Origin: Pseudomonas lurida | GTDB taxonomy: Bacteria > Pseudomonadota > Gammaproteobacteria > Pseudomonadales > Pseudomonadaceae | Direction: 5' to 3' | Assembly: GCF_013522705.1 (NCBI RefSeq) | Contig: NZ_JAAMRE010000042.1 | Span: 1 to 45,399 of the forward strand | Length of the DNA stretch: 45,399 nt | In this document: positions 8,106 to 16,562 of the stretch, in pieces | Position numbering within the stretch: position 1 is the first letter of the stretch | How the letters are laid out: each line of letters opens with the position of its first letter | Notes under the pieces: model-generated | Database searches by the model: none | What the model saw: the letters and a program-made list of their open reading frames with translations, nothing else | What the model was told of the DNA's origin: nothing | Position numbers and translations under genes: made by a program

Positions 8106-9446
8106 TCACGCCTCCTCACTGACAGGTTTGATACCACGGTCCGGGCTCACCCAGCGCGCGCGTTTCTGATGCTGGTTGAACAGCACCTTGGGGAAACTCA
8201 CCAGCGTGGTAAACAGGCTGACCAGCCAGAACACCATCGGGTACCACACCGTCCAGAACAGGGTTTTCCATAGGTCTTTCTCGTAACGGCGGTCGATGAT
8301 AATGCTGACCGCGAACTGCAGCAGACACACCATCGCCAGCACCAGACCGGTAAACGCCGGCGGCATCAGGGCGTCGACGGCGATTGCCTGCGGCAGCGGA
8401 ATAAACTTGCCCACGCCCCAGAAAATCACCGACAGCAGGAAGGTAAACGCCCAGCCGGTGGACAGGCAGTACTCGAACAGCAACGGCCACAGGTAGCGGT
8501 GACGCCATTGCCAGATGCCGCGGATGTTCTTGAACAGCACTTCGGCGCCGCCCTGGGCCCAGCGCAAACGCTGCTTCCACAGGCCGCCGACGGTTTCGGG
8601 CATCAGGATCCAGCACAACGCGCGCGGCTCGTAGAAAATGCTCCAGTGGTCCAACTGCAGCTTCCAACTCACGTCGATGTCCTCGGTGATCATGTCGGTG
8701 CTCCAGTAGTCGATGCGGTCCAGCGCTTTCTTACGGAACGCCACCACCACACCCGACACCGTGAAGATCCGGCCGAACACGCGCTGGGTGCGCTTGATCA
8801 AACCGATGATCGACGAGAACTCGCCCACCTGCACACGGCCGATCAAAGTCGACCGCGTGCGAATCCGTGGGTTGCCGGTAACAGCGCCCAGCCGGGGGTT
8901 ATCGAGCATCGGCGCGACCAGATAAGCCGCCGCGTTTTTGTCGAGCAACGCATCGCCGTCGATGCACACCAGGTATTCGCTGCGCGCCGCCACCGCACCC
9001 ATGCGCAGGGCCACGGCCTTGCCCTGGTTCTGTGCCAGGTGCAGCACGCGCAGGCGTGGATGCTCCAATGCCAGGGCATCGAGCACCGCTGCGGTGTTGT
9101 CCTTGGAGCCGTCGTTGACCGCGATCACTTCAATGTTCGTGTACAGCTGGCCGAGCGCCGCATGGATGGTATCGGCGGCGTTATCCCCTTCGTTGTAGCA
9201 AGGGATGATGATCGAGATCAGCGGATTGCCGGCCAGGGTCGGCGCCGGAGTGTCTTCCTGCCAGGGCCAGTGGCGTTCCCAGTGCAGCCAGAAGTACAGG
9301 CCGCCGGCAATCCACAGCGCTGACATGAACAGCGGGTAGAAGAATACGAAGTCCATCAGGAACTGCCCGGTGACCAGGAAGATCAGGCCCAGAGGCACGC
9401 CCAACACCAGCGCCAGTACGAATAAAGCCAGGATTCTGTCGAACAT
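8106..9446 (-). CDS. pgaC: PgaC, poly-beta-1,6-GlcNAc synthase (GT2 family)
   Basis: A 446-residue processive glycosyltransferase that polymerises UDP-GlcNAc into PNAG at the inner membrane. Two N-terminal membrane segments (about residues 5-27 and 33-53) precede the catalytic domain. Visible GT2 motifs are IIIPCYNEG (79-87), NDGS (111-114), the metal-binding DGD (163-165), the TED catalytic-base motif (254-256) and the QRLRW signature (292-296) of processive beta-glycan synthases. At least three more hydrophobic segments follow (FEYCLSTGWAFTFLLSVIFW, then TGLVLAMVCLLQFAVSIII). ATG 9446 was chosen because it gives a PgaC/IcaA-like N-terminus and sits 2 bp from the pgaB stop; the longer frame would add 42 residues that only mirror the end of pgaB. 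Confidence 0.95.
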   Translation of the reverse strand: MFDRILALFVLALVLGVPLGLIFLVTGQFLMDFVFFYPLFMSALWIAGGLYFWLHWERHWPWQEDTPAPTLAGNPLISIIIPCYNEGDNAADTIHAALGQLYTNIEVIAVNDGSKDNTAAVLDALALEHPRLRVLHLAQNQGKAVALRMGAVAARSEYLVCIDGDALLDKNAAAYLVAPMLDNPRLGAVTGNPRIRTRSTLIGRVQVGEFSSIIGLIKRTQRVFGRIFTVSGVVVAFRKKALDRIDYWSTDMITEDIDVSWKLQLDHWSIFYEPRALCWILMPETVGGLWKQRLRWAQGGAEVLFKNIRGIWQWRHRYLWPLLFEYCLSTGWAFTFLLSVIFWGVGKFIPLPQAIAVDALMPPAFTGLVLAMVCLLQFAVSIIIDRRYEKDLWKTLFWTVWYPMVFWLVSLFTTLVSFPKVLFNQHQKRARWVSPDRGIKPVSEEA

Positions 9447-9448
9447 GG

Positions 9449-11446
9449 TCAAGGGTTCCATTGGTTGGAAAGGGCCGGACGCACGGTCTTCAAGTCCGGA
9501 GAGTTTTCCAGGAAGTTGTCCGGGTAATAACCAAAACTCGTGACCCCCTGGCGTTTGAGCACACCCATCCATTCGGCCATTTGCGCACCGTTGATATCGG
9601 TGGCGTCTTTGGTGCGCCAGTCTTTGGCCTGCAGTTCAAACACCGTGCGCTCCAGCGCGCCGGAGCGCTTTTTAACGGTGGCTACCAGTTTTTCCAGCCA
9701 GGCATTGGAGGTGTTTACCTGCTGGCCTTCCATCAACGGCATGGCCATCGGTGCGGTCCAGTCGTAAGCCTGGAGGAAATCGTCGAGGTTCTGCGCGAAC
9801 CAGGCTTCGCTCGGCGGGTTAAGCATCGGCTCGGCGAAGATGTTGCGCGCGGTCAGCACCTGCGGGCCGCGGATGGCGCGCACCTTGGCGGTCAGTTCGT
9901 GGGTGAAGTCGATCAGGTAGCGGCTCTTGAAACGCGTCCAGCGCTGCATCACCGCCGGGTCGGCGCGCAAGGCCGCAATGCTATCGGGCAAGCCGTTGGC
10001 GGCGTAGGTCTTGAGCGCGGCGGGGCTGGCGTCTTCGAAGTCGTTGAACACCGCATCGTCGTGATAAAGGATGCCGTCGATCGGCCCCACCCGCGCCAGG
10101 TCCTCGTAGATCTCGCCGATGATTTTGCGCACGGCCGGATCGAATGGCGACAGGCGCTGGTACTGGTCGGGATCGAGGCCGACGTTGCCGGTTTTCGGGT
10201 CCCAGCGCGTTACACGTGGGAGCTTGGGGTCAAGGGCAAAGCTGAGCACCGGCATCCAGGCATACACGCTGGCATGGGCGCGGGTACGCAGCTGCCAGGC
10301 GACGCGGTTGAACAGGTCGGCGCGCATCGGCAAGTGGCGGTTAGGGAAATACAGTGAATGCACCAGGCCGTCGCCCTTGGGGTCGGCGAAGGCTTGCAGG
10401 AACACTGTGCCGGCGCCCATATCCACCACGCGCTGCACCAGTTGGTCGAGGTTGCGCGCCTGCTGGGCGGCGTCCGGGTCGTACACGTTGTCCAGGTCCA
10501 CATGCAGCACGCGCAACGGCGCCTTGGCCTGCACGGCCACGATGCTGTTGGCGAAGTGCTCGCCGTCCGGGTCGGAGGCCACCAGAAAGCGCGGGCTGCT
10601 CATCAGGTCGCCGAGGTTGTCGAGGCCGTCTTCGAGGGTGAGGGCCATCTGGTAACCCTGCTCGCCGACCACCGCCAGCGACGTGCCGTCGGCTGCGCCA
10701 TACGGCCATACCCACACCCGTGGCGCCTTGCCGGTGACGGCGCGGATCTTGTTGGAGATCGCCACCACGTCGGCGCGCATGCGCGCCTGGAACTGCGCTT
10801 CGGTTTCGTAGCGCTGGGTCGCCGGATCGTAGCTGCGGGTGGTCGCGGCCGGCTCCAGGTTGCCCTGGGGGTTGGCCAGGATGCCTTTGTGGTTGGCGTC
10901 GGTGTGCGCGGCGATTTCCACCAGACCCGATTGCGACACCTCGCGAATCTGCTCCCAGGTGAGGAACTCACCCCGGGGCCGCGGCATGCCGGCGAAGTCC
11001 ACGGGTTTATTCATCGGCGTGTCGATCCAGTAGCCCACCGGCGCCAGCAATGCCGGCCAGTGATAGGCGCGCAGAATCGGCATCACGCGGGTATAGAAGC
11101 TCGAATAGCCGTCGTCGAAACTCAGCATGATCGCCTTGGGCGGCAATGCCGGGCCGCCACGGCGGGCGGCGAGGATCTGGTCGACGCTGACCGCCTGGTA
11201 ACCGTTCTCGCGCAGCCAGGCCAATTGTTCGATCAGCCGCTCGGTACGCACCGCCACCACGGCCTGGTCGGGATCGCGGTCCGACACGTCGTGGTAAGCG
11301 ATCCCCAGGAAATGGTTCTTCGGCCACGCCGCTTCGTTGGCCGGGGTCGGCCGCTCGGCGGGTGGGGTGAAGGGCGCGGGTTGCTGGGCGCAGGCGCTGG
11401 CCAGCAATACACCCAGGAGCAACAAGCAACGGCTGAGAACAGTCAT
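9449..11446 (-). CDS. pgaB: PgaB, PNAG N-deacetylase lipoprotein
   Basis: A 665-residue outer-membrane lipoprotein. The lipobox LLASAC puts the lipidated Cys at 19. PgaB partly deacetylates PNAG in the periplasm, which is needed for export through PgaA; its C-terminal domain is a glycoside hydrolase. The N-terminal NodB-type deacetylase domain (about 45-300) shows SFDDGY (109-114), with the Asp pair D111/D112, and HTDANH (181-186), matching the metal-binding D-H-H set. VWPYGAADG follows further on. The C-terminal half (about 310-620) has the HVDLDNVYD and ILYHDDAVFND acidic motifs of the PgaB hydrolase domain. The start ATG is 12 bp after the pgaA stop, and length matches E. coli PgaB. Confidence 0.95.
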   Translation of the reverse strand: MTVLSRCLLLLGVLLASACAQQPAPFTPPAERPTPANEAAWPKNHFLGIAYHDVSDRDPDQAVVAVRTERLIEQLAWLRENGYQAVSVDQILAARRGGPALPPKAIMLSFDDGYSSFYTRVMPILRAYHWPALLAPVGYWIDTPMNKPVDFAGMPRPRGEFLTWEQIREVSQSGLVEIAAHTDANHKGILANPQGNLEPAATTRSYDPATQRYETEAQFQARMRADVVAISNKIRAVTGKAPRVWVWPYGAADGTSLAVVGEQGYQMALTLEDGLDNLGDLMSSPRFLVASDPDGEHFANSIVAVQAKAPLRVLHVDLDNVYDPDAAQQARNLDQLVQRVVDMGAGTVFLQAFADPKGDGLVHSLYFPNRHLPMRADLFNRVAWQLRTRAHASVYAWMPVLSFALDPKLPRVTRWDPKTGNVGLDPDQYQRLSPFDPAVRKIIGEIYEDLARVGPIDGILYHDDAVFNDFEDASPAALKTYAANGLPDSIAALRADPAVMQRWTRFKSRYLIDFTHELTAKVRAIRGPQVLTARNIFAEPMLNPPSEAWFAQNLDDFLQAYDWTAPMAMPLMEGQQVNTSNAWLEKLVATVKKRSGALERTVFELQAKDWRTKDATDINGAQMAEWMGVLKRQGVTSFGYYPDNFLENSPDLKTVRPALSNQWNP

Positions 11447-11458
11447 GGTCAGGCTCTT

Positions 11459-13939
11459 TTAGAAACGGTAAGTGAGGTCGACGAGCAGGCGCAGATCGCG
11501 TTCGCGATCACCGTCGTAGGGTCGGCTGATCAGGCTCAGGTTGGCGCCGACTTCCAATACGTCGTTCCAGCGAAAGCGTTGGCCATAGCCGATCAGGCCG
11601 ACGCCACCGGTGGAATAATCCCGCTGGTTGTAAGTACCCGCACCGACTTGGAACTGCTGACTCCACTGGGTCTCGTAGCGGTGGTAGAGCACATGGTTGA
11701 CGTTGACGGTGGGCAACACGCTGAAGTCCGACTTCGGGTTGAAATACACCGTGTCTTCCTTGCTGTTGCGGCTGGTGGCAACTTCCAGGCCCAGGTCCAC
11801 TTGCACCTTCGGCGAGCTGTAGAGGCCCTCGCGGCCGGTGAGCACTGCTTCGACGCGATCATTGCCGTCACTGAAATGGGACGGGCTGACGGACAACTTC
11901 CACTCGCGGCTTTCGTTGGCGCGCCAGCGGATAAAGCCGCTGCCGCCATTGGCGGTGATATCGGCGTTCAACGCCCGCAACGGAGTGGTGGCGGCGAGGT
12001 AATCGAGGCTAGCCCCGTATTGCCAATGGTCGTTGAGGTCATGGGCAAACGCCACGCGCGCGCCCTGCTTGGAACCAAAGCCGTAGGAGTGGTTGGACAC
12101 CTCGGCTTCCAGGGTCAGGTCACGGGTGCGCCGTTCCACGCCGACGCGCTGCCAGCGGTGCTGGCCGGTGCCTTCTTCAAAGTCGGCGGTGGCGTAACCG
12201 GCACCGGCGAACAGGCGCCAGTCTTCGTCGATGGGCGGCGTGTAGATCACGCTCTCGATGCCCCAGTCACGGCTGCCGGCCACCGCACCGGCGTCGCTGT
12301 CATTGCCGCCACCGTAGCTTTTGCCGGTGTAGGCTTCGACGCGCAGTTCGGCCATGTCATGCACATTGCGCAGGCGGTTGAGGCGCTGCACCTGGCGACT
12401 GTCGGGGTTGCGCGCGACCACGTCGTCGGTGAGCACGTCGAGCTGGCGCCACTCCTGCAAGTCCATGGCGGTGTAAGCCTGGGACACTTCCAGGCCGATG
12501 TCGCGCGGGGCCTGGGCTTCGGTTTCCTTCAGGATGCCTTCGGCGCGGCGCGGCAGGTCGCGGGCGCGGTACATGTCGGCCTGGGCCAGGCGCAGGCCGA
12601 CGTTGCCCGGGGCCTTGGCCACCAGTGCATCCAACCCGGCCTCGCTGCCCGGCAGGTCACCGCCGTAGACGCCGGACTGGGCGGCCAGTTGTTGGGCGTC
12701 CATCCATGAATCGTTGGGGTTGCCGATGGGCAGGCCCTTGAGTTCAACCCGGGGTTTCTGGCTGTTGGCCAGGCCATTGGCGACTTCACGCGCTTGCTCG
12801 CCCTGATCGCTCTCCTGCAGGGCGTAGAACAACGCGGTGGTGTCTTCGACACGGTCATCCGGCTCGGCATCGGCGGCGCTCAGGGCCTGACGGTAGAGCG
12901 GCTCGGCCTTTTCCGGCTGGCGTTGGTCCAGGTAGGACGCCGCCACCCAGCGCACGGCGTAGGTGGGTAATTGCACGCCTTCGCGGGTCAAGGTTTCGTA
13001 TTCGCGCACCACATCCGCCGTGCGCGCCCGAGCCTTGAGGGCGCCCAGGCGATCGATGCGCCAGCGCACCACGTCATCGTGGGCGCTGGCGTCGGGGGTC
13101 CAGCGTGCGAGCAGGTTGTCGTAAGCCTGCAGCGCACGGTCGGCGATCACGTAGCGCTCCTGTTCGCTGCGGGTGGCGAACTCGGCCATGCGCACACGCT
13201 CGGCGGCCAGGTCGCCTTCCAGGCGGCGTTGGGTAACCGCATCCAGCAGGCCCGGACGCTGGGCCGACAGGCGCAACGCAGCCTCCGGCAAGCGAGCCTT
13301 TTGCAGGGCAACGATGTACTCGCGAGCAACTTCGGGTTTATCGCCGGCGCGCATAAAAGCCTGGTCGAATTCGAACAGGGCGTCGTAGTTCAAGCCGGCA
13401 CGGGTCAGCGCATAACCCAGGGCCATGCGGCGGTTGGGGTCGTCAGGCTTGGCGGCCACCAATGCACGGGTGCTCTGCACCGCCTCGTTGGCCTTGCCGC
13501 CATCGGCCTGGGTGAGGGCCAGGCCCAGTTGCAGGTCGATGTTGTTCGGTTCGCGCAGCAACGCCTGACGGTACACCGCCTCGGCCTGGGCCCACTGTTT
13601 CTGGTTGCGATAGGTGCGCGCCACCGTGGCGAGCGCCTGGGTGCTGAGGTTGCGGTGCTTGCCCTGGGCCTCGTAGACCTGCAGCACTTCGGCGTCCTGG
13701 CCGGCCCAACCGGCAATCACCAGGTGATCGCTGACCTGGCCGGGCGTCTGGCGCTCGGCGGACAACTGGCGCAATTGCGTAAGGGCGGAGGTGAAGTTGC
13801 CATTGCGCGCCTGAATGATCAGCGCATCGTAGGCCGAGTCGGCCAGGGCGTAAGCGGGCATCAACAATTGGCTGCACAAGGCGACCCCGATAAGCAGTCG
13901 CAACCGGCCTGATGCACTGAGTGGAGGGTTTGGCAACAT
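11459..13939 (-). CDS. pgaA: PgaA, outer-membrane PNAG export porin with TPR domain
   Basis: An 826-residue protein, first gene of the pga operon. A signal peptide (about 1-33, ending near YALAD) leads into a periplasmic superhelix of tetratricopeptide-like repeats (about 35-510). Examples are AVYRQALLREPNNIDLQLGL and EPLYRQALSAADAEPDDRV. In E. coli this part binds deacetylated PNAG and PgaB. The last 300 residues have the alternating polar/hydrophobic strands of a 16-strand beta-barrel, ending in LLVDLTYRF with the terminal Phe typical of outer-membrane proteins. ATG 13939 has AAGGAAG about 8 nt upstream. A 24-bp palindrome at 14072-14095 lies 133 bp upstream and may be an operator for the whole operon. 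Confidence 0.94.
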   Translation of the reverse strand: MLPNPPLSASGRLRLLIGVALCSQLLMPAYALADSAYDALIIQARNGNFTSALTQLRQLSAERQTPGQVSDHLVIAGWAGQDAEVLQVYEAQGKHRNLSTQALATVARTYRNQKQWAQAEAVYRQALLREPNNIDLQLGLALTQADGGKANEAVQSTRALVAAKPDDPNRRMALGYALTRAGLNYDALFEFDQAFMRAGDKPEVAREYIVALQKARLPEAALRLSAQRPGLLDAVTQRRLEGDLAAERVRMAEFATRSEQERYVIADRALQAYDNLLARWTPDASAHDDVVRWRIDRLGALKARARTADVVREYETLTREGVQLPTYAVRWVAASYLDQRQPEKAEPLYRQALSAADAEPDDRVEDTTALFYALQESDQGEQAREVANGLANSQKPRVELKGLPIGNPNDSWMDAQQLAAQSGVYGGDLPGSEAGLDALVAKAPGNVGLRLAQADMYRARDLPRRAEGILKETEAQAPRDIGLEVSQAYTAMDLQEWRQLDVLTDDVVARNPDSRQVQRLNRLRNVHDMAELRVEAYTGKSYGGGNDSDAGAVAGSRDWGIESVIYTPPIDEDWRLFAGAGYATADFEEGTGQHRWQRVGVERRTRDLTLEAEVSNHSYGFGSKQGARVAFAHDLNDHWQYGASLDYLAATTPLRALNADITANGGSGFIRWRANESREWKLSVSPSHFSDGNDRVEAVLTGREGLYSSPKVQVDLGLEVATSRNSKEDTVYFNPKSDFSVLPTVNVNHVLYHRYETQWSQQFQVGAGTYNQRDYSTGGVGLIGYGQRFRWNDVLEVGANLSLISRPYDGDRERDLRLLVDLTYRF

Positions 13940-14071
13940 ATCGTGAGCTTCCTTACAGGGAAAGCTGTAACGATAGGTAGTCCTGGGCGTTTCGCTTCAG
14001 GGTGCCGACGTCTCATGACCCGGCCTAGCTTTCCTGTGGGCACTATCGCCGAGCGCGGGGCGCAAAAGCGC

Positions 14072-14095
14072 AAATCAGAACAATTGTTCAGATTT
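14072..14095. promoter_or_regulatory. 24-bp near-perfect palindrome upstream of pgaA, candidate operator
   Basis: The core GAACAATTGTTC (14078-14089) is a perfect 12-bp palindrome. Each side continues, after a single unpaired A, with AAATC (14072-14076) and GATTT (14091-14095), so 11 of 12 position pairs match. It lies 133 bp upstream of the pgaA start, in a 255-bp spacer that otherwise shows only a terminator-like repeat. Its symmetry suits a dimeric transcription factor, but I do not recognise the motif. Confidence 0.55.
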
Positions 14096-14141
14096 GGATA
14101 AGGACGTGGGATTTATACGCGGGACGGGAGGGAACGCTGCG

Positions 14142-14169
14142 TGTGGCGAAGGAGCAATCTCCCTCGCCA
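14142..14169 (-). terminator. REP-like (GIII type) hairpin after the DUF945 gene
   Basis: TGTGGCGA (14142-14149) pairs with TCGCCACA, and the inner GGAG with CTCC around a short loop, giving a long imperfect stem. The minus strand reads GAGGGAGATTGCTCC, close to the P. fluorescens GIII REP consensus GAGGGAGCTTGCTCCC. It lies about 25 bp beyond the stop of the gene at 14195, so it may work as its terminator. Confidence 0.5.
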
Positions 14170-14194
14170 CAGCATACTCAGTGCACTGACGCGA

Positions 14195-15691
14195 TTATTG
14201 CTCGCCGCTGACCGCGCCGACTTTGGACATCACAAAGCCGATGAACTGCTCGACGGTCATTTTCTGGCCGTTGAAGGTCACTTCATTGTTGGCGTAGTGC
14301 AGTTTGGACACCACGTCGTTGCCGACCAGGGTCGCCAGTTGTGCGCCCACGGCCGTGCCGCTGACCATCTCGGCGGCCATCTGGGCTTGCTGCTCGATGG
14401 CTTTAGGGTCGGTCAGGCCAACAGCCTGGGCCTGCAGGGCCGACACATCGGCGATCATTGGCTTGGACAGGGTCAGGTTGGCGTCCAGCAGCGACACCAT
14501 CTGCTTGCCCAGTTCCACCGGCGGCAATTCCATCGACGCGGGTTTGGCCAGGTCGACCACCAGGTTGAACTTGCTTTCGCCGTGGGTGGTTTTCAACGAC
14601 AGGTTTTCCAGCGCCAATTGCGGCTTGGCGGCCAGCAGTTGGTTGACGTTGGCCTCGGCCAGGGCCTGCTCGGCTTCGGTCAACTGCAATTCAGGCGCGG
14701 GTTCGCCAGCGGCGGCGGCGGCTTGAACCGGCTGCAGCTTGTCCTGGTAGAGCTTGGTCAACACCAGCATGGCGGGGACGTCGACGTTTTTCATGCTCAG
14801 CGCCATGGCGGCCGAGCCGACGGGTTTGCCCTTGTAGCCGATCTCGTCGATTTTGTAGTCGACGCGGCCGGCCAGGTTGTTGTCCTTGGTTTCGCTGGAG
14901 TCTTTCTGCTCAAAGCCTTTGAGCGAGATCACGTCTTTCTGCACGCCGACGGTGAACTTGGCGTCCGTCAGTTCCACGGTGTTCTGCCCGGTGTAGAAAC
15001 CGAAGGTGGACTTGGCCAGGTTGCTGGCCACGGTCAGGCCGGCCAGTTCGGCTTCGAACGGCGCGCCCTGGGCATCCACGGCGGCGACCTTGAGGCTGTT
15101 CATGAAACCGTCGGCCTTGACCTTCTGGCCTTCGGCGGTGCTGTCGAAATTCATGTTGGCGCCGGAGAAGCTCACCGAGGACTTGTCATCCTTGAACTCC
15201 AGGGGCAGCAGTTCGACATTGCCGTTGACCGCGCGGGTGTAGCTGATATTGGCCACGCCCTTGAGCGGCGACACGTCTTTGGCGGCGGCAAACCACTTCT
15301 CGGTGGTGGCGTTCTTTTCCAGCTGGTAATGACTGGTGGCCATGACCGGCAGCCATTTAAGCGTGACCAGGCGCGAGAACGGCAACGGGCCGTGTTCGAT
15401 ATGGTCGACGAACAGCAGCTCCGGGTTCGGGTTTTCTTCGCCGAACACCGAGCCCTGCGCTTTCAGGCGGTAATGCGCGGTGCTGCTGAACACGCCACGT
15501 TCCAGCGACACCAATTCAAGGGCGACGCTGCCGTCGACGCCGGCCATGGAGGTTTGCAGTTCCTTGTTGGCGTTCTGGATTGCGGTCTGCAACACCGGCT
15601 CCAGCTGCTTGCCGGTGTACCAGGCGCCGCCTGCACTGACGACGCCGACGGCGACAACAAAACCCAAAAGAACGACTGCTGGCTTATTCAT
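14195..15691 (-). CDS. DUF945 (YdgA-like) family protein
   Basis: A 498-residue protein. A hydrophobic N-terminus (residues 4-23, PAVVLLGFVVAVGVVSAGGA) is either an uncleaved anchor or a signal peptide; the rest is predicted to lie in the periplasm. The hallmarks of DUF945/YdgA proteins are present: GGAWYTGKQLEP after the membrane segment, LERGVFSSTAHYRL and HIEHGPLPFSRL. The C-terminal half is helix-rich and rich in Ala and Glu (PAPELQLTEAEQALAEANVN). The length is usual for the family. The molecular role of DUF945 is not established, so none is proposed. The gene appears to be transcribed alone: a REP-like hairpin follows, and 146 bp separate it from the next start. ATG 15691 gives the anchor directly at the N-terminus. 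Confidence 0.85.
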   Translation of the reverse strand: MNKPAVVLLGFVVAVGVVSAGGAWYTGKQLEPVLQTAIQNANKELQTSMAGVDGSVALELVSLERGVFSSTAHYRLKAQGSVFGEENPNPELLFVDHIEHGPLPFSRLVTLKWLPVMATSHYQLEKNATTEKWFAAAKDVSPLKGVANISYTRAVNGNVELLPLEFKDDKSSVSFSGANMNFDSTAEGQKVKADGFMNSLKVAAVDAQGAPFEAELAGLTVASNLAKSTFGFYTGQNTVELTDAKFTVGVQKDVISLKGFEQKDSSETKDNNLAGRVDYKIDEIGYKGKPVGSAAMALSMKNVDVPAMLVLTKLYQDKLQPVQAAAAAGEPAPELQLTEAEQALAEANVNQLLAAKPQLALENLSLKTTHGESKFNLVVDLAKPASMELPPVELGKQMVSLLDANLTLSKPMIADVSALQAQAVGLTDPKAIEQQAQMAAEMVSGTAVGAQLATLVGNDVVSKLHYANNEVTFNGQKMTVEQFIGFVMSKVGAVSGEQ

Positions 15692-15837
15692 GAAGTGACC
15701 TGATCAAATCCTGTGAGAAGTGGGCTGTCTTCCTTGAACCCTGTAGGGGTTGGCTCAAGCCCGCCGAAAACGGGGGAAGATTAGCACTGGCGGCCTTAAA
15801 CGGCGCAACCTTTCAGAGGCATCAGATCGCTACTGGT

Positions 15838-16470
15838 TCACGAATACTCCAACTCGATTTCGTCAAGCTGGTGATCGAAGCTCTTCAAACGTGCTGTCCA
15901 GGTGTACACCAGCACCTCGAACTCGCGGTGGATCACGGCATTGCCGGGGGTGTCGACCTTGGGATCGCAGAAGTCCAGCTGGTAGCGTTCGCGGGCCATC
16001 TGCGTGGCGACATCGGACAATTCCCGCGCGTTATTCAGCCAATGCCGACCTTCGGCGATCTGCTTGTCGAGCACCACGCACTGTTTTTTCAGGGTTTCGA
16101 GACTTTTTTCCAACGGCGTGCCGGTGAGGTCGCCCATGACTTCCTGGAAGGTACGCCCCGGCTGCCAGTAGCTGCCCCAGAAGTAGCGGTCGAACACGGT
16201 TTCGACGCGGCGCAGCGCGACCTTGGTGTCCCAGATGGCCACGCGGGTCTTGCCTTGTTCGAGGAGTTTTTTCTTGACGCGTTGATTCTGGTAGGACGCC
16301 CAGGCCACCACGCCGATGGACAAGGTGCCGATCACCAGGCAGGCGCTGTCGAGGAACACCATGGCCTTGTCGAGGGGGTGGGCGAGCATGACGCCGTAGA
16401 AATACGCGGCCGATAACAGCACCAGTGCGAAGAGCACGCACCAGAAAGCGGGAGCATAAGGGTTTTTCAT
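15838..16470 (-). CDS. Hypothetical two-pass membrane protein
   Basis: A 210-residue protein that I do not recognise. Two hydrophobic segments lie near the N-terminus (about residues 5-30, PAFWCVLFALVLLSAAYFYG, and 36-60, VFLDSACLVIGTLSIGVVAW). A soluble tail of about 145 residues follows, rich in charged residues and probably helical (VKKKLLEQGKTRVAIWDTKV). Cys residues occur at KKQCVV and LDFCD. The start at 16470 (MKNPYAP) is preferred because GGGGA lies 9-13 nt upstream; an in-frame start at 16485 would add five residues. It lies 92 bp downstream of the efflux operon on the same strand and 146 bp upstream of the DUF945 gene. Nothing links it to either. Confidence 0.7.
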   Translation of the reverse strand: MKNPYAPAFWCVLFALVLLSAAYFYGVMLAHPLDKAMVFLDSACLVIGTLSIGVVAWASYQNQRVKKKLLEQGKTRVAIWDTKVALRRVETVFDRYFWGSYWQPGRTFQEVMGDLTGTPLEKSLETLKKQCVVLDKQIAEGRHWLNNARELSDVATQMARERYQLDFCDPKVDTPGNAVIHREFEVLVYTWTARLKSFDHQLDEIELEYS

Positions 16471-16562
16471 TATTGGAATCCCCATGAGCAAACGCGAGCA
16501 GTGTCAGGCGCGCGCCTGGCTCAACAGCCACGGCGCCCGCCTGTCAAAGCATAGCTATTCGC

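Noticed and set aside
9447..9572. N-terminal extension of PgaC
   Set aside because: The extra 42 residues overlap pgaB out of frame and have no membrane character; ATG 9446 gives the expected start.
10358..12709. 783-codon plus-strand frame
   Set aside because: It is antisense to pgaB and pgaA, with A/V/G/H-rich composition and no recognisable domain.
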